Below are positions 6,201 through 12,401 of a DNA stretch of 23,972 nt, one piece after another; positions within the stretch are counted from its first letter, which is position 1, and every line of letters starts with the position of its first letter. The stretch is from an uncultured Oscillospiraceae bacterium. Lineage in GTDB: Bacteria; Bacillota; Clostridia; Oscillospirales; Ruminococcaceae. The stretch covers positions 1-23,972 of the forward strand of contig CAJTTH010000031.1 of the NCBI GenBank assembly GCA_910579125.1. The letters run 5' to 3'. The notes under the pieces were generated by a model. The model was not told where the DNA came from. It saw only the letters and a program-made list of their open reading frames with translations, and did not search any database. A program made the translations under genes and the position numbers.

Positions 6201-8324
6201 TTAACCTTGCTGTGCTCTCTTCTTTGCCTCGATATCCGCGAGAGCGTCCTTTCTCGAAAGGTTGATACGTCCTTGCTGGTCGATCTCCATTACCTTGACG
6301 ATTATCTCGTCGCCGATCGAAACAACGTCCTCGACCTTTTCAACGCGATGGTTCTCGAGCTTGGAGATGTGAACCATTCCGTCCTTGCCTGGAGCGATCT
6401 CAACAAACGCGCCGAAGTTCATAATGCGAACAACCTTGCCCTTGTAGATAGCGCCAATCTCGGGCGGGTTGACAATGGTGTGGATAACCTGAACGCACGC
6501 GTTCGCCTTTTCGAGATCCGCGCCGCAGATAAACACATTTCCGTCCTCGTCCACGTCGATCTTGACCTCGAAATCCGCGCAGAGCTTCTGGATAACCTTG
6601 CCGCCCTTGCCGATAACATCGCTGATCTTGTCCACGGGAACTTTTGTGGTGAGCATTTTGGGAGCGTACTTGCCGACCTCCTTGCGCGGCTCGGGAATAG
6701 CCTTGAGCATAACCTCGTCGAGGATATAATTGCGAGCCTTGTGGGTCTTTTCAAACGCGCTCTTTATAATCTCGGGAGTAAGACCGTCGATCTTCAAGTC
6801 CATCTGAATAGCGGTGATACCGTCGTGAGTACCCGCAACCTTGAAGTCCATATCGCCGAAGAAGTCCTCAACGCCCTGAATATCAACCATTGTCATCCAA
6901 CGCTCGCCCTCGGTGATAAGTCCGCATGAGATACCCGCAACAGGCTTCTTTATCGGAACGCCGGCGTCCATAAGCGCCAGCGTAGAACCGCACACCGAGC
7001 CCTGCGAGGTAGAGCCGTTAGAGGAGAGAACCTCAGACACAAGTCTTATCGCGTAGGGGAACTCCTCAACAGACGGGATAACGGGAACGAGCGCTCTCTC
7101 GGCGAGCGCGCCGTGACCGATCTCGCGTCTGCCGGGACCGCGCGAAGCCTTTGTCTCGCCGACCGAGTAAGCGGGGAAGTTATAGTGGTGCATATAGCGC
7201 TTGCCGTCCTCGTCGTCAAGACCCTCCAGCTTCTGTGAGTCGGAAACGGGACCGAGCGTGCATATCGTCATTACCTGCGTCTGTCCGCGCGTGAAAATAC
7301 CCGAGCCGTGAACTCTCGGCAGCACCGCGACTTCCGCGGCAAGGGGTCTCATCTGATCGAGAGCGCGTCCGTCAACGCGCTTGCCGTCGTCGAGCAGCCA
7401 GCGGCGTACCACAAACTTCTGGAGCTTGTACATACACTCATCGATCATCGCGATCTGTTCGGGGTATTGCTCGTCAAACTTCTCGTGAACCTCCGCGTAT
7501 ACGGGCTGCAAACGCTCCTCGCGGATATTCTTGTCGTCGGTATCCATTGCGTAGCGAACCTTTTCGATAGCGAAATCGGAGATAGCGTCGAACATATCGT
7601 GATCGACCTCCATGCTCTCAAACGCAAATTTCGGCTTACCGATCTGCGCCTGTATATCCTTGATGAACGGGATAAGGCTCTTGACGATCTCGTCATGACC
7701 TGCCATAATAGCATTGAACATCACGTCGTCGGGTACTTCGTTAGCGCCCGCCTCTATCATAACTACCTTCTTCTCGGAGCTTGCTACCGTGAGGTTGAGG
7801 TCGCTCTTCGCGCGCTGCTCCTGATCGGGCATAAGCACGATCTCACCGTCGACCAAACCTACGGAAATGCCGCCGATAGGTCCGTTCCACGGGATATCGG
7901 AGATAGAAACCGCGATAGATGCGCCGATCATTCCCAGAATTTCAGGGGAGCAGTCGGGGTCAACGGCAAGCACCGTCATGGTGATCGCCACGTCGTTTCT
8001 CATATCCTTGGGGAACAGCGGGCGCATGGGGCGGTCAACCACGCGGGAGGTCAGGATAGCCTTTTCGCTCGGTCTGCCCTCGCGCTTCAGAAAGCCGCCG
8101 GGTATCTTTCCGACGGAGTAGAGCTTCTCCTCATAGTCCACTGCGAGCGGGAAGAAATCCACGCCGTCGCGGGGCTTGGGTGAAGCGGTAACGTTTACCA
8201 TAACCACGGTCTCGCCGTATCTTACCCAGCAAGAGCCGTTGGCAAGTCCGCAGACCTTACCGGTTTCAACGGTGAGCTCTCTGCCCGCGAACATAGTTTT
8301 GAATACCTTGTAATTCTCAAACAT
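6201..8324 (-). CDS. pnp: Polyribonucleotide nucleotidyltransferase (PNPase)
   Basis: A 707-residue phosphorolytic 3'-5' exoribonuclease, normal length. It degrades RNA to nucleoside diphosphates as a trimer and is part of general mRNA decay. Domain order: first RNase PH domain (1-145, with the FFPLAVDYEEKLYSVGKIPGG hallmark in it), an all-helical middle domain (about 145-310), the second, catalytic RNase PH domain (about 310-550, with FTRGQTQVM and the GDMDFKVAGT metal-site loop), a KH domain (about 555-615, VIGKGGKVIQ) and an S1 RNA-binding domain (about 620-692, GAFVEIAPGKDGMVHISKL). Start supported by AAAGGA upstream. It lies downstream of rpsO, the arrangement conserved across bacteria. 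Confidence 0.98.
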   Translation of the reverse strand: MFENYKVFKTMFAGRELTVETGKVCGLANGSCWVRYGETVVMVNVTASPKPRDGVDFFPLAVDYEEKLYSVGKIPGGFLKREGRPSEKAILTSRVVDRPMRPLFPKDMRNDVAITMTVLAVDPDCSPEILGMIGASIAVSISDIPWNGPIGGISVGLVDGEIVLMPDQEQRAKSDLNLTVASSEKKVVMIEAGANEVPDDVMFNAIMAGHDEIVKSLIPFIKDIQAQIGKPKFAFESMEVDHDMFDAISDFAIEKVRYAMDTDDKNIREERLQPVYAEVHEKFDEQYPEQIAMIDECMYKLQKFVVRRWLLDDGKRVDGRALDQMRPLAAEVAVLPRVHGSGIFTRGQTQVMTICTLGPVSDSQKLEGLDDEDGKRYMHHYNFPAYSVGETKASRGPGRREIGHGALAERALVPVIPSVEEFPYAIRLVSEVLSSNGSTSQGSVCGSTLALMDAGVPIKKPVAGISCGLITEGERWMTMVDIQGVEDFFGDMDFKVAGTHDGITAIQMDLKIDGLTPEIIKSAFEKTHKARNYILDEVMLKAIPEPRKEVGKYAPKMLTTKVPVDKISDVIGKGGKVIQKLCADFEVKIDVDEDGNVFICGADLEKANACVQVIHTIVNPPEIGAIYKGKVVRIMNFGAFVEIAPGKDGMVHISKLENHRVEKVEDVVSIGDEIIVKVMEIDQQGRINLSRKDALADIEAKKRAQQG

Positions 8325-8484
8325 TTGTCTTATCCTTTCATAATTTGATCAACGATTTATTAGTTCGTTCTCCGAAAGCACAGACGATCTGCAAAAAAGT
8401 CAGCCGCCGCCTGTGCACTGTCGCGCACTGCAGAAGCTCAATTTTATGCAGCTCTGCGCTTTCTTCGCCGCCGCGCAAAAAGTG
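8325..8484 (-). promoter_or_regulatory. pnp 5' leader with hairpins
   Basis: About 160 nt between the rpsO terminator and the pnp start. On the minus strand GCAGAGCT and AGCTTCTGC pair with one bulge, and GTGC/GCAC form a second small stem. PNPase messages of other bacteria are autoregulated through 5' leader hairpins (shown in E. coli with RNase III); whether this leader does so is unknown. No convincing promoter hexamers were found, so pnp may depend partly on readthrough from rpsO. Confidence 0.4.
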
Positions 8485-8516
8485 AAAAAAGGGCAGAAAA
8501 GCGCTCTCCTGCCCTT
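8485..8516 (-). terminator. Terminator after rpsO
   Basis: AAGGGCAG (8489-8496) pairs with CTGCCCTT (8509-8516), and six T follow on the minus strand (8485-8490). As in other bacteria, it would give a separate rpsO transcript with partial readthrough into pnp. Confidence 0.85.
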
Positions 8517-8525
8517 AGTTCTCAA

Positions 8526-8792
8526 TTACTTACGCAAGCCGAGCTTTGCAACAATAGCACGATAACGCTCAATATCTTTCTTCTGGAGGTAGTTGAGCAG
8601 ATTTCTTCTGCGGCCGACCATTTTCAAAAGTCCGCGTGTGGAATGGTGATCCTTCTTGTGAACCTTGATGTGCTCGGTAAGGTCGTTAATTCTCTTGGTG
8701 AGAATTGCGATCTGTACCTCGGGCGAACCCGTGTCGTTTTCGTGCTTGCGGTTAGCTTCGATAACCGTTGTCTTTTCTTCTTTTCTTAACAT
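8526..8792 (-). CDS. rpsO: 30S ribosomal protein S15
   Basis: An 88-residue protein, the standard length of S15. It binds the three-way junction of helices 20-22 of 16S rRNA early in assembly of the 30S platform. Recognisable segments: TGSPEVQIAILTKRINDLTEH, then HKKDHHSTRGLLKMVGRRR with the RNA-contacting DHHS, and the final YRAIVAKLGLRK. AGAGGTG precedes the ATG by about six bases. It has its own promoter at 8909-8937, a structured leader of about 110 nt and a terminator, followed by pnp. Confidence 0.98.
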   Translation of the reverse strand: MLRKEEKTTVIEANRKHENDTGSPEVQIAILTKRINDLTEHIKVHKKDHHSTRGLLKMVGRRRNLLNYLQKKDIERYRAIVAKLGLRK

Positions 8793-8902
8793 ATTACACC
8801 TCTTAAAATTTCTCCGGCGTCACAGCATAGGGCTTGGTGTTTCTCCGACGGAGCTTTGTCCGCTACCCGTGGGACCGGTTATTTTGTGCGGAATTGCACA
8901 AC
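8793..8902 (-). promoter_or_regulatory. rpsO: rpsO structured leader, candidate S15 autoregulatory RNA
   Basis: The leader can form TTGTGC/GCACAA with a 6-nt loop near its 5' end. Further on, CTCCG can pair with the adjacent CGGAG or with a second CGGAG placed about 25 nt before the ribosome site, so alternative structures exist. S15 represses its own translation through leader RNAs in several bacterial lineages, with different structures in each. The position and alternative pairing fit that role, but no known S15 leader class was recognised with certainty. Confidence 0.45.
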
Positions 8903-8908
8903 ACAGAC

Positions 8909-8937
8909 ATTATACCACAAAAAAACTGATTTGTAAA
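8909..8937 (-). promoter_or_regulatory. rpsO promoter
   Basis: On the minus strand TTTACA (8932-8937), 17 bp, TATAAT (8909-8914); predicted start near 8902. Confidence 0.8.
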
Positions 8938-9001
8938 GGGGGTTTTTAACTTTTTTCCCGATTTTAATTAACGTTGTGCTGAATTTCAGAGTTCGCTGCC
9001 G

Positions 9002-9265
9002 TTACGGCCGCTCGTCCGACTTAACGCTCGAAAACGCGGTCTTGACGGTTATGCCGCGCAGACCTCCTATACGTCCCGCAAGCGTGGAAACGGTATCCTG
9101 CGGCGCGTCGATAGCGATACTGATTATGTGTATATTCCGTTCTCTGTACGGTATTCCCATTCGTCCGATAATATATTCGCCGTATTCGTGAAGTATCCCG
9201 TTCAGCCGCTGAACGGTCTCCGCGTTTTCGACGATAATGCTCATGACCGCAACGCGTGTTTCCAT
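9002..9265 (-). CDS. TM1266-family regulator (iron-only hydrogenase system putative regulator)
   Basis: An 87-residue ACT/NikR-C-like small protein. The stretches ETRVAVMSIIVEN, LHEYGEYIIGRMGIPYRERN and IHIISIAIDAPQDTVSTLAG are the family signature. In other anaerobes the gene often lies beside hydrogenase maturation genes (hydE, hydF, hydG), which gave the family its name; the biochemical role is not established. Here no hydrogenase gene is nearby, and the gene sits upstream of rpsO instead. Start: the promoter (9287-9315) predicts transcription from about 9280, so the in-frame ATG at 9283 cannot be used; the ATG at 9265 has GGGAGAG upstream. No clear terminator follows, so readthrough into rpsO is possible. 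Confidence 0.85.
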   Translation of the reverse strand: METRVAVMSIIVENAETVQRLNGILHEYGEYIIGRMGIPYRERNIHIISIAIDAPQDTVSTLAGRIGGLRGITVKTAFSSVKSDERP

Positions 9266-9286
9266 AAAACCACTCTCCCGCATATA

Positions 9287-9315
9287 ATTTTAGCATATCC
9301 GCGCGTATTTGTCAA
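9287..9315 (-). promoter_or_regulatory. Promoter of the TM1266-family gene
   Basis: On the minus strand TTGACA (9310-9315), 17 bp, TAAAAT (9287-9292). It leaves a leader of about 15 nt holding only the ribosome site. Confidence 0.8.
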
Positions 9316-9330
9316 GCCGCGCAAATTGAC

Positions 9331-9362
9331 CGCCCCGCCCGGGCTGTTGTCCGGACGGGGCG
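9331..9362 (-). terminator. GC-rich hairpin after the lipoprotein gene
   Basis: The arms 9331-9342 and 9351-9362 pair over 11 of 12 positions (CGCCCCG against CGGGGCG at the base) with an 8-nt loop. The T-run is poor on both strands. It ends the lipoprotein transcript and lies just upstream of the next promoter. The hairpin at 12360-12389 shares the same CGCCCCG/CGGGGCGTTTAAG core. Confidence 0.6.
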
Positions 9363-9394
9363 TTTAAGAGGATTTTATGGCAAGTTACTTGAAA

Positions 9395-10183
9395 TCATTT
9401 AACATAATGGTCGAGGTGCGGGAATTTCGCCGCGAAATCCGTCCACGAGAAACTCGTAACTCTTACGACGCACCCGCCGCCGTAGTTCGCCTGATATACG
9501 GTAATGCCGTTTTCGTCCGTGTCGGCGACGGTCATAAAATGCGGCACGTCATTGTCCTGTGTTACGGCGATATACGTTCCGAGCGGCGCGTCCTTAAGCG
9601 CGGCTTTTGCGGAGTCGGCGGTAATATCGGCGTTTATCTCGGTTTTGTTCTCGGACGAAACGTGCTTGCCCGTCACCTGAAAGAAAACATACTTCGCAAA
9701 GCCCATGGACTGAATGGAGCGGTCGAAGTTCACGCAGTTGCAGTCAACGTCCCAATTGCACTTGTCGTGATCGGTGCAGGGCTTGCCGTCGTATGTAAAA
9801 TACGAGCCGTCAGGGTATTGCTTGAGCGGAAGCGCGTTTGCGTTTACTTGTTCGTTTTTGTCGTCTGTTTTGTTCTCGGCGGTTTCTTTATCTTTATCTT
9901 CCGTTGAATTGTTTTTGCCGCTTCCGGTGGAAGTATCGTTTTTATTGTCGGCTTTGTCGGGAGCTTTTTCCTCCGGTGTGCTGTCGGTGTTTCCCGAAGC
10001 CTTTTCGTCGGTTTTGCTTTCGGTTTTATCGTCCGAATTATTCTCGGGGGCATTGTCGGCGGGATCGTTTACGACTATCTGTTTGTCGTCGGAAAAGTCT
10101 CCGCTCGGAGCGTCGTTGCTGCTGCATGCGGTAAGCGAAGCGAGCATAGCGATCGTGCAAATAATTGTTGTAAGTTTTTTCAT
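9395..10183 (-). CDS. Lipoprotein with NlpC/P60- or CHAP-like domain, expected catalytic Cys replaced by Ser
   Basis: A 262-residue secreted lipoprotein. It has a signal peptide with lipobox LTAC, so Cys20 would be lipidated and the protein anchored outside the membrane. Residues 22-115 are an Asp/Lys/Asn/Glu/Ser/Thr-rich disordered linker. The C-terminal domain (about 120-262) has a Cys-rich start (Cys136, 142, 148, 150), then SIQSMGFAKYVF (156-167), His215 in VPHFMTVAD and a YQANYGGGC segment. Clostridial relatives I recall read IQCxGFA at this helix start, with Cys as the papain-type nucleophile. Here the codon is TCC, Ser159. The protein may thus be inactive or a binding module. A strong AGGAGG precedes the ATG. 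Expression looks activator-dependent (see 10267-10333). Confidence 0.7.
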   Translation of the reverse strand: MKKLTTIICTIAMLASLTACSSNDAPSGDFSDDKQIVVNDPADNAPENNSDDKTESKTDEKASGNTDSTPEEKAPDKADNKNDTSTGSGKNNSTEDKDKETAENKTDDKNEQVNANALPLKQYPDGSYFTYDGKPCTDHDKCNWDVDCNCVNFDRSIQSMGFAKYVFFQVTGKHVSSENKTEINADITADSAKAALKDAPLGTYIAVTQDNDVPHFMTVADTDENGITVYQANYGGGCVVRVTSFSWTDFAAKFPHLDHYVK

Positions 10184-10266
10184 AATGTGTTTCCTCCTGT
10201 GTGATCATATATTTTTTTGAAACGATGTAATAAGGATTGTGGCGAGGTCTTTTTATTTCTGTTTTA

Positions 10267-10295
10267 AGTATATCACAAATATCTTCGAAATGCAA
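10267..10295 (-). promoter_or_regulatory. Lipoprotein gene promoter with weak -35
   Basis: On the minus strand TTGCAT (10290-10295), 17 bp, TATACT (10267-10272). The poor -35 abuts a direct-repeat array, the usual layout for activation by an OmpR/PhoB-class response regulator. The leader is about 75 nt. Confidence 0.6.
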
Positions 10296-10333
10296 TTACA
10301 AAGCGGTTACAATCCGGTTACAAAACGGTTACA
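10296..10333. repeat. Four TTACA repeats at exact 11-bp spacing (response-regulator-like operator)
   Basis: On the plus strand TTACA begins at 10296, 10307, 10318 and 10329. The middle units read more fully as GGTTACAA. One-turn periodicity of short direct repeats next to a weak -35 is the pattern bound by winged-helix response regulators such as PhoB and PhoP. Which regulator binds is unknown, since none is encoded in the window. Confidence 0.65.
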
Positions 10334-10417
10334 GTTTTTCGGGAATTATTACAATTTGCCGCAGTAACTGTTTTTGCTTCGCACAATAAATGCTTTTTGT
10401 TTAATATCATATACGGC

Positions 10418-10447
10418 TTGACAGATAATCAATTTATAATGTATAAT
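10418..10447 (+). promoter_or_regulatory. Distal promoter upstream of the patatin operon
   Basis: TTGACA (10418-10423), 18 bp, TATAAT (10442-10447). It lies about 250 bp before the first gene, so its transcript would have a long leader or be a separate RNA. Confidence 0.65.
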
Positions 10448-10453
10448 TAAACA

Positions 10454-10640
10454 ATAAAAAAATTAAAGCAGCTGAGAAAACGATCGTCAAAACATTTACG
10501 CTTATTTTATGCACGGCGTTCCACGGGAACGGAAACGGCTAACGCGGAACTGTGTTGTATGAGAGTTTTGCTGATTTGTTATTGAATAAGCCATCCTGAA
10601 ATTGTGCGTTTTTTACAAAATCCACACAATTTAAGCAAAG
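10454..10640 (+). other. Non-coding region with competing RNA hairpins
   Basis: No gene is visible; the only ATG frame with some GC content is 17 codons long (10509-10562) and lacks a ribosome site. CGTTCC (10517-10522) can pair with GGAACG (10526-10531), GTTCC can pair with GGAAC (10546-10550), and GCGTT (10516-10520) can pair with AACGC (10541-10545). The three pairings exclude each other. No known riboswitch class was recognised. Confidence 0.35.
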
Positions 10641-10641
10641 T

Positions 10642-10672
10642 TTACAAAAAGTTAATTTTACAATGATATAAT
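10642..10672 (+). promoter_or_regulatory. Proximal promoter of the PlsC-like/ACP-like/patatin operon
   Basis: TATAAT (10667-10672) sits 30 bp before the ATG at 10702. No -35 box at standard spacing is seen; TTTACA at 10641-10646 is 20 bp away. The preceding sequence has AAAGTT units 11 bp apart (10637 and 10648) and further TTACA words, suggesting activator dependence as for the divergent lipoprotein gene. Confidence 0.45.
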
Positions 10673-10701
10673 TATAACAAACGACTACGGGAGGGCGGTT
10701 T

Positions 10702-11244
10702 ATGAGCTGTTTTGGATACGGACTGTCCGGGCTGTTTCGGGCGGCGGGCTTTACCAGAATATACCGCCCCGATGAATGTCAAGGTGACGAAAAACCGAAG
10801 ATCTACATATCCGACGAAACCTCGCCGCGCGAAAAGACGGCTATCGCGGCGGCGCTCAGATGCACGGTGATATTGCCGATAGAGGAATACATCGGCTGCA
10901 CTGCCGTGCGGACGATAAGTCCTTATAAAGTAATAACGGCGTGCGGCGGCTTCAACACCGAATGGTTCCATGCCGCGCTTAAACGGCTGAAAACCGACAG
11001 CGTTCTGATATTTTCAACGGGCAGCGTCGGTTACGGCGGCGCGGTGGTGCTGTCGCTGATGTCGGGCGCGGAGATTGTTCCGCTTTGCAGCAGATCGAGC
11101 CGCAGACTGATAAGGCAGCGTCGGATAACGATAGGCGCGCCGATAGTTCCCGAGGGCAATTACGCTCTTTCGGCGGAGTGTGTTAACTCCGAGATAAAGC
11201 GCGTGGATACGGCATTGTCGGCGATAAGGGGGGCTGAGGTTTGA
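10702..11244 (+). CDS. Degenerate PlsC-like (lysophosphatidate acyltransferase-fold) protein
   Basis: A 180-residue protein resembling glycerolipid acyltransferases but lacking their catalytic motifs. The C-terminal half follows the family layout: LKTDSVLIFSTGS (97-108), GGAVVLSLMSGAEIVPL (112-128) and RRITIGAPI (140-148) correspond to the usual GIFPEGT, GAALLALKTGAPIVPV and GEPI segments. The NHx4D catalytic box should lie near 36-45, but reads ISDETSPREK. The FPEGT box reads FSTGS, losing the Glu. It is also shorter than typical members (about 200-250). GGGAGG precedes the ATG, and the stop overlaps the next gene. A binding or regulatory role toward its two partners is inferred. Homology is judged by eye; the N-terminal half is uncertain. 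Confidence 0.55.
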   Translation: MSCFGYGLSGLFRAAGFTRIYRPDECQGDEKPKIYISDETSPREKTAIAAALRCTVILPIEEYIGCTAVRTISPYKVITACGGFNTEWFHAALKRLKTDSVLIFSTGSVGYGGAVVLSLMSGAEIVPLCSRSSRRLIRQRRITIGAPIVPEGNYALSAECVNSEIKRVDTALSAIRGAEV

Positions 11245-11507
11245 ACACGTTAAACGAGCTTGGCGCCATATTGACGGGCATTTCGCCCGAAATAGCGGAA
11301 ATGCCGCTATCTGAGGACACGCGGCTTATCGACGACCTCGGTCTGGACAAAACGCGGCGGCTGCTTTTCGCGGTGAGCGTCGAGGATAATTTTGACATAC
11401 GATTTGTCGGTTCTCCCGAAATACATACGCTGGGAGACGTTATACGTTATATTAAAAATTTCAGCAAAGGTTTGGTGATGGAACATGAAAACGGGACTTA
11501 TACTTGA
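11241..11507 (+). CDS. Acyl-carrier-protein-like protein without the phosphopantetheine serine
   Basis: An 88-residue acidic protein with the four-helix ACP pattern: EDTRLIDDLGLDKTRRLLFA (25-44), VEDNFDIRF (47-55) and TLGDVIRYIKN at the end of the fold. In true ACPs the second helix begins with DSL, whose Ser receives 4'-phosphopantetheine; here it reads Asp36-Lys37-Thr38, so the protein should not carry an acyl thioester by the normal route. The start is TTG at 11241, overlapping the TGA of the preceding gene, with a G-run ribosome site upstream. The last 23 bases overlap the patatin gene. Sandwiched between a PlsC-like protein and a phospholipase, it probably acts as a protein-protein interaction module; inferred. 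Confidence 0.65.
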   Translation: MNTLNELGAILTGISPEIAEMPLSEDTRLIDDLGLDKTRRLLFAVSVEDNFDIRFVGSPEIHTLGDVIRYIKNFSKGLVMEHENGTYT

Positions 11508-12351
11508 GGGCGGCGCGGTTCGCGGAATATTCACTGCGGGAGTGCTCGACCGCCTTATGGAGAACGGAATTTATTTCCCCTATGTTATCGGCGTATCGGC
11601 GGGCGGCGGCAATGCCATGAGTTACGTTTCGCGGCAAAAGGGCAGAACCTGCCGCATGATAAACGTTCCGCGCAGCGAGTCGTATTACGGACTGAAACAG
11701 TTCCTCGGCTCGAAAAAGCTGATAAATCTCGATAAAATGGCGTTTGAATATCCGTACAAGCAATTCCCGTTCGATTTTGATACATATTTCCACAGCGGCA
11801 TAGAAACGGAATACGTCTGCACCTGTATGGAAACGGGCGAGGCGGAATATTTCACCGAGGAGAACGATTGCGAGCGGCTGCTTACTATCTGCAAGGCGAC
11901 TTGTTCCGTGCCCATGCTCTGCGAGCCGGTGGAAATGGACGGGCGTCATTATCTTGACGGTTCTATCGCGGACAGCATTCCGATAGAACACGCTCTGGAT
12001 ATGGGCTGCGACAAGCTTGTGATAATACTCACCAAGCCCGACAGCTCCGTTGCGCCGACGGATTACTCGAAGTTCCGCAAGGTGATACACGCCATGTACA
12101 AGGACTATCCCGCGTTTGAGGACGCGTGTCTGTCGCGCGTGGAGCGCTATTGGAAAACCGTTGAGCTTATGGAGGAGTTGGAGGAGCAAGGGAGGATCTA
12201 CATATTCCGTCCGGCGCTGCCCGCTATCTCAAAGTTTGAGAAGGACGGCGCGAAGATAATGGAGTCCTACCGCGACGGCTACGCTCAGGCGGACCACAGG
12301 ATCGCCGAGCTTTCCCAATGGCTCAGTTCGGTAGAGAGCAAGGTAAGCTGA
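11485..12351 (+). CDS. Patatin-like phospholipase
   Basis: A 288-residue lipid acyl hydrolase of the patatin/RssA group. The oxyanion segment GGAVRG is at 9-14, the nucleophile elbow GVSAG at 36-40 (Ser38), and the catalytic Asp158 lies in YLDGSIADSIPI, so the Ser-Asp dyad is intact. There is no signal peptide, so it acts on the cytoplasmic face of the membrane or on soluble acyl substrates. GGTGAT lies just before the ATG, inside the ACP-like gene, so translation is coupled. It is the only member of this three-gene operon with its catalytic residues; the other two may position or control it. A strong hairpin follows the stop. Confidence 0.9.
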   Translation: MKTGLILEGGAVRGIFTAGVLDRLMENGIYFPYVIGVSAGGGNAMSYVSRQKGRTCRMINVPRSESYYGLKQFLGSKKLINLDKMAFEYPYKQFPFDFDTYFHSGIETEYVCTCMETGEAEYFTEENDCERLLTICKATCSVPMLCEPVEMDGRHYLDGSIADSIPIEHALDMGCDKLVIILTKPDSSVAPTDYSKFRKVIHAMYKDYPAFEDACLSRVERYWKTVELMEELEEQGRIYIFRPALPAISKFEKDGAKIMESYRDGYAQADHRIAELSQWLSSVESKVS

Positions 12352-12359
12352 TACATATT

Positions 12360-12389
12360 AACGCCCCGTTCGTGAATGAACGGGGCGTT
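12360..12389. terminator. Hairpin between convergent genes
   Basis: AACGCCCCGTTC (12360-12371) and GAACGGGGCGTT (12378-12389) pair perfectly over 12 bp around a 6-nt loop. The T-runs are short on both sides (GTTTAAG, GTTAAT). It would serve both the patatin operon and the sigma/anti-sigma operon. Confidence 0.75.
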
Positions 12390-12401
12390 TAAGCTTGTTG
12401 A

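Noticed and set aside
6093..6929. Long open frame antisense to the end of pnp
   Set aside because: Mirror of strongly coding pnp sequence; no ribosome site and no recognisable domain.
7308..8183. 291-codon open frame antisense to pnp
   Set aside because: Antisense shadow created by GC-biased codons of pnp.
10296..10333. CRISPR-like repeat array
   Set aside because: Units are 5-9 bases with 11-bp spacing and no spacers; fits a protein-binding site.
10509..10562. 17-codon open frame in the long intergenic region
   Set aside because: No ribosome site and it overlaps the competing hairpins; more likely non-coding.
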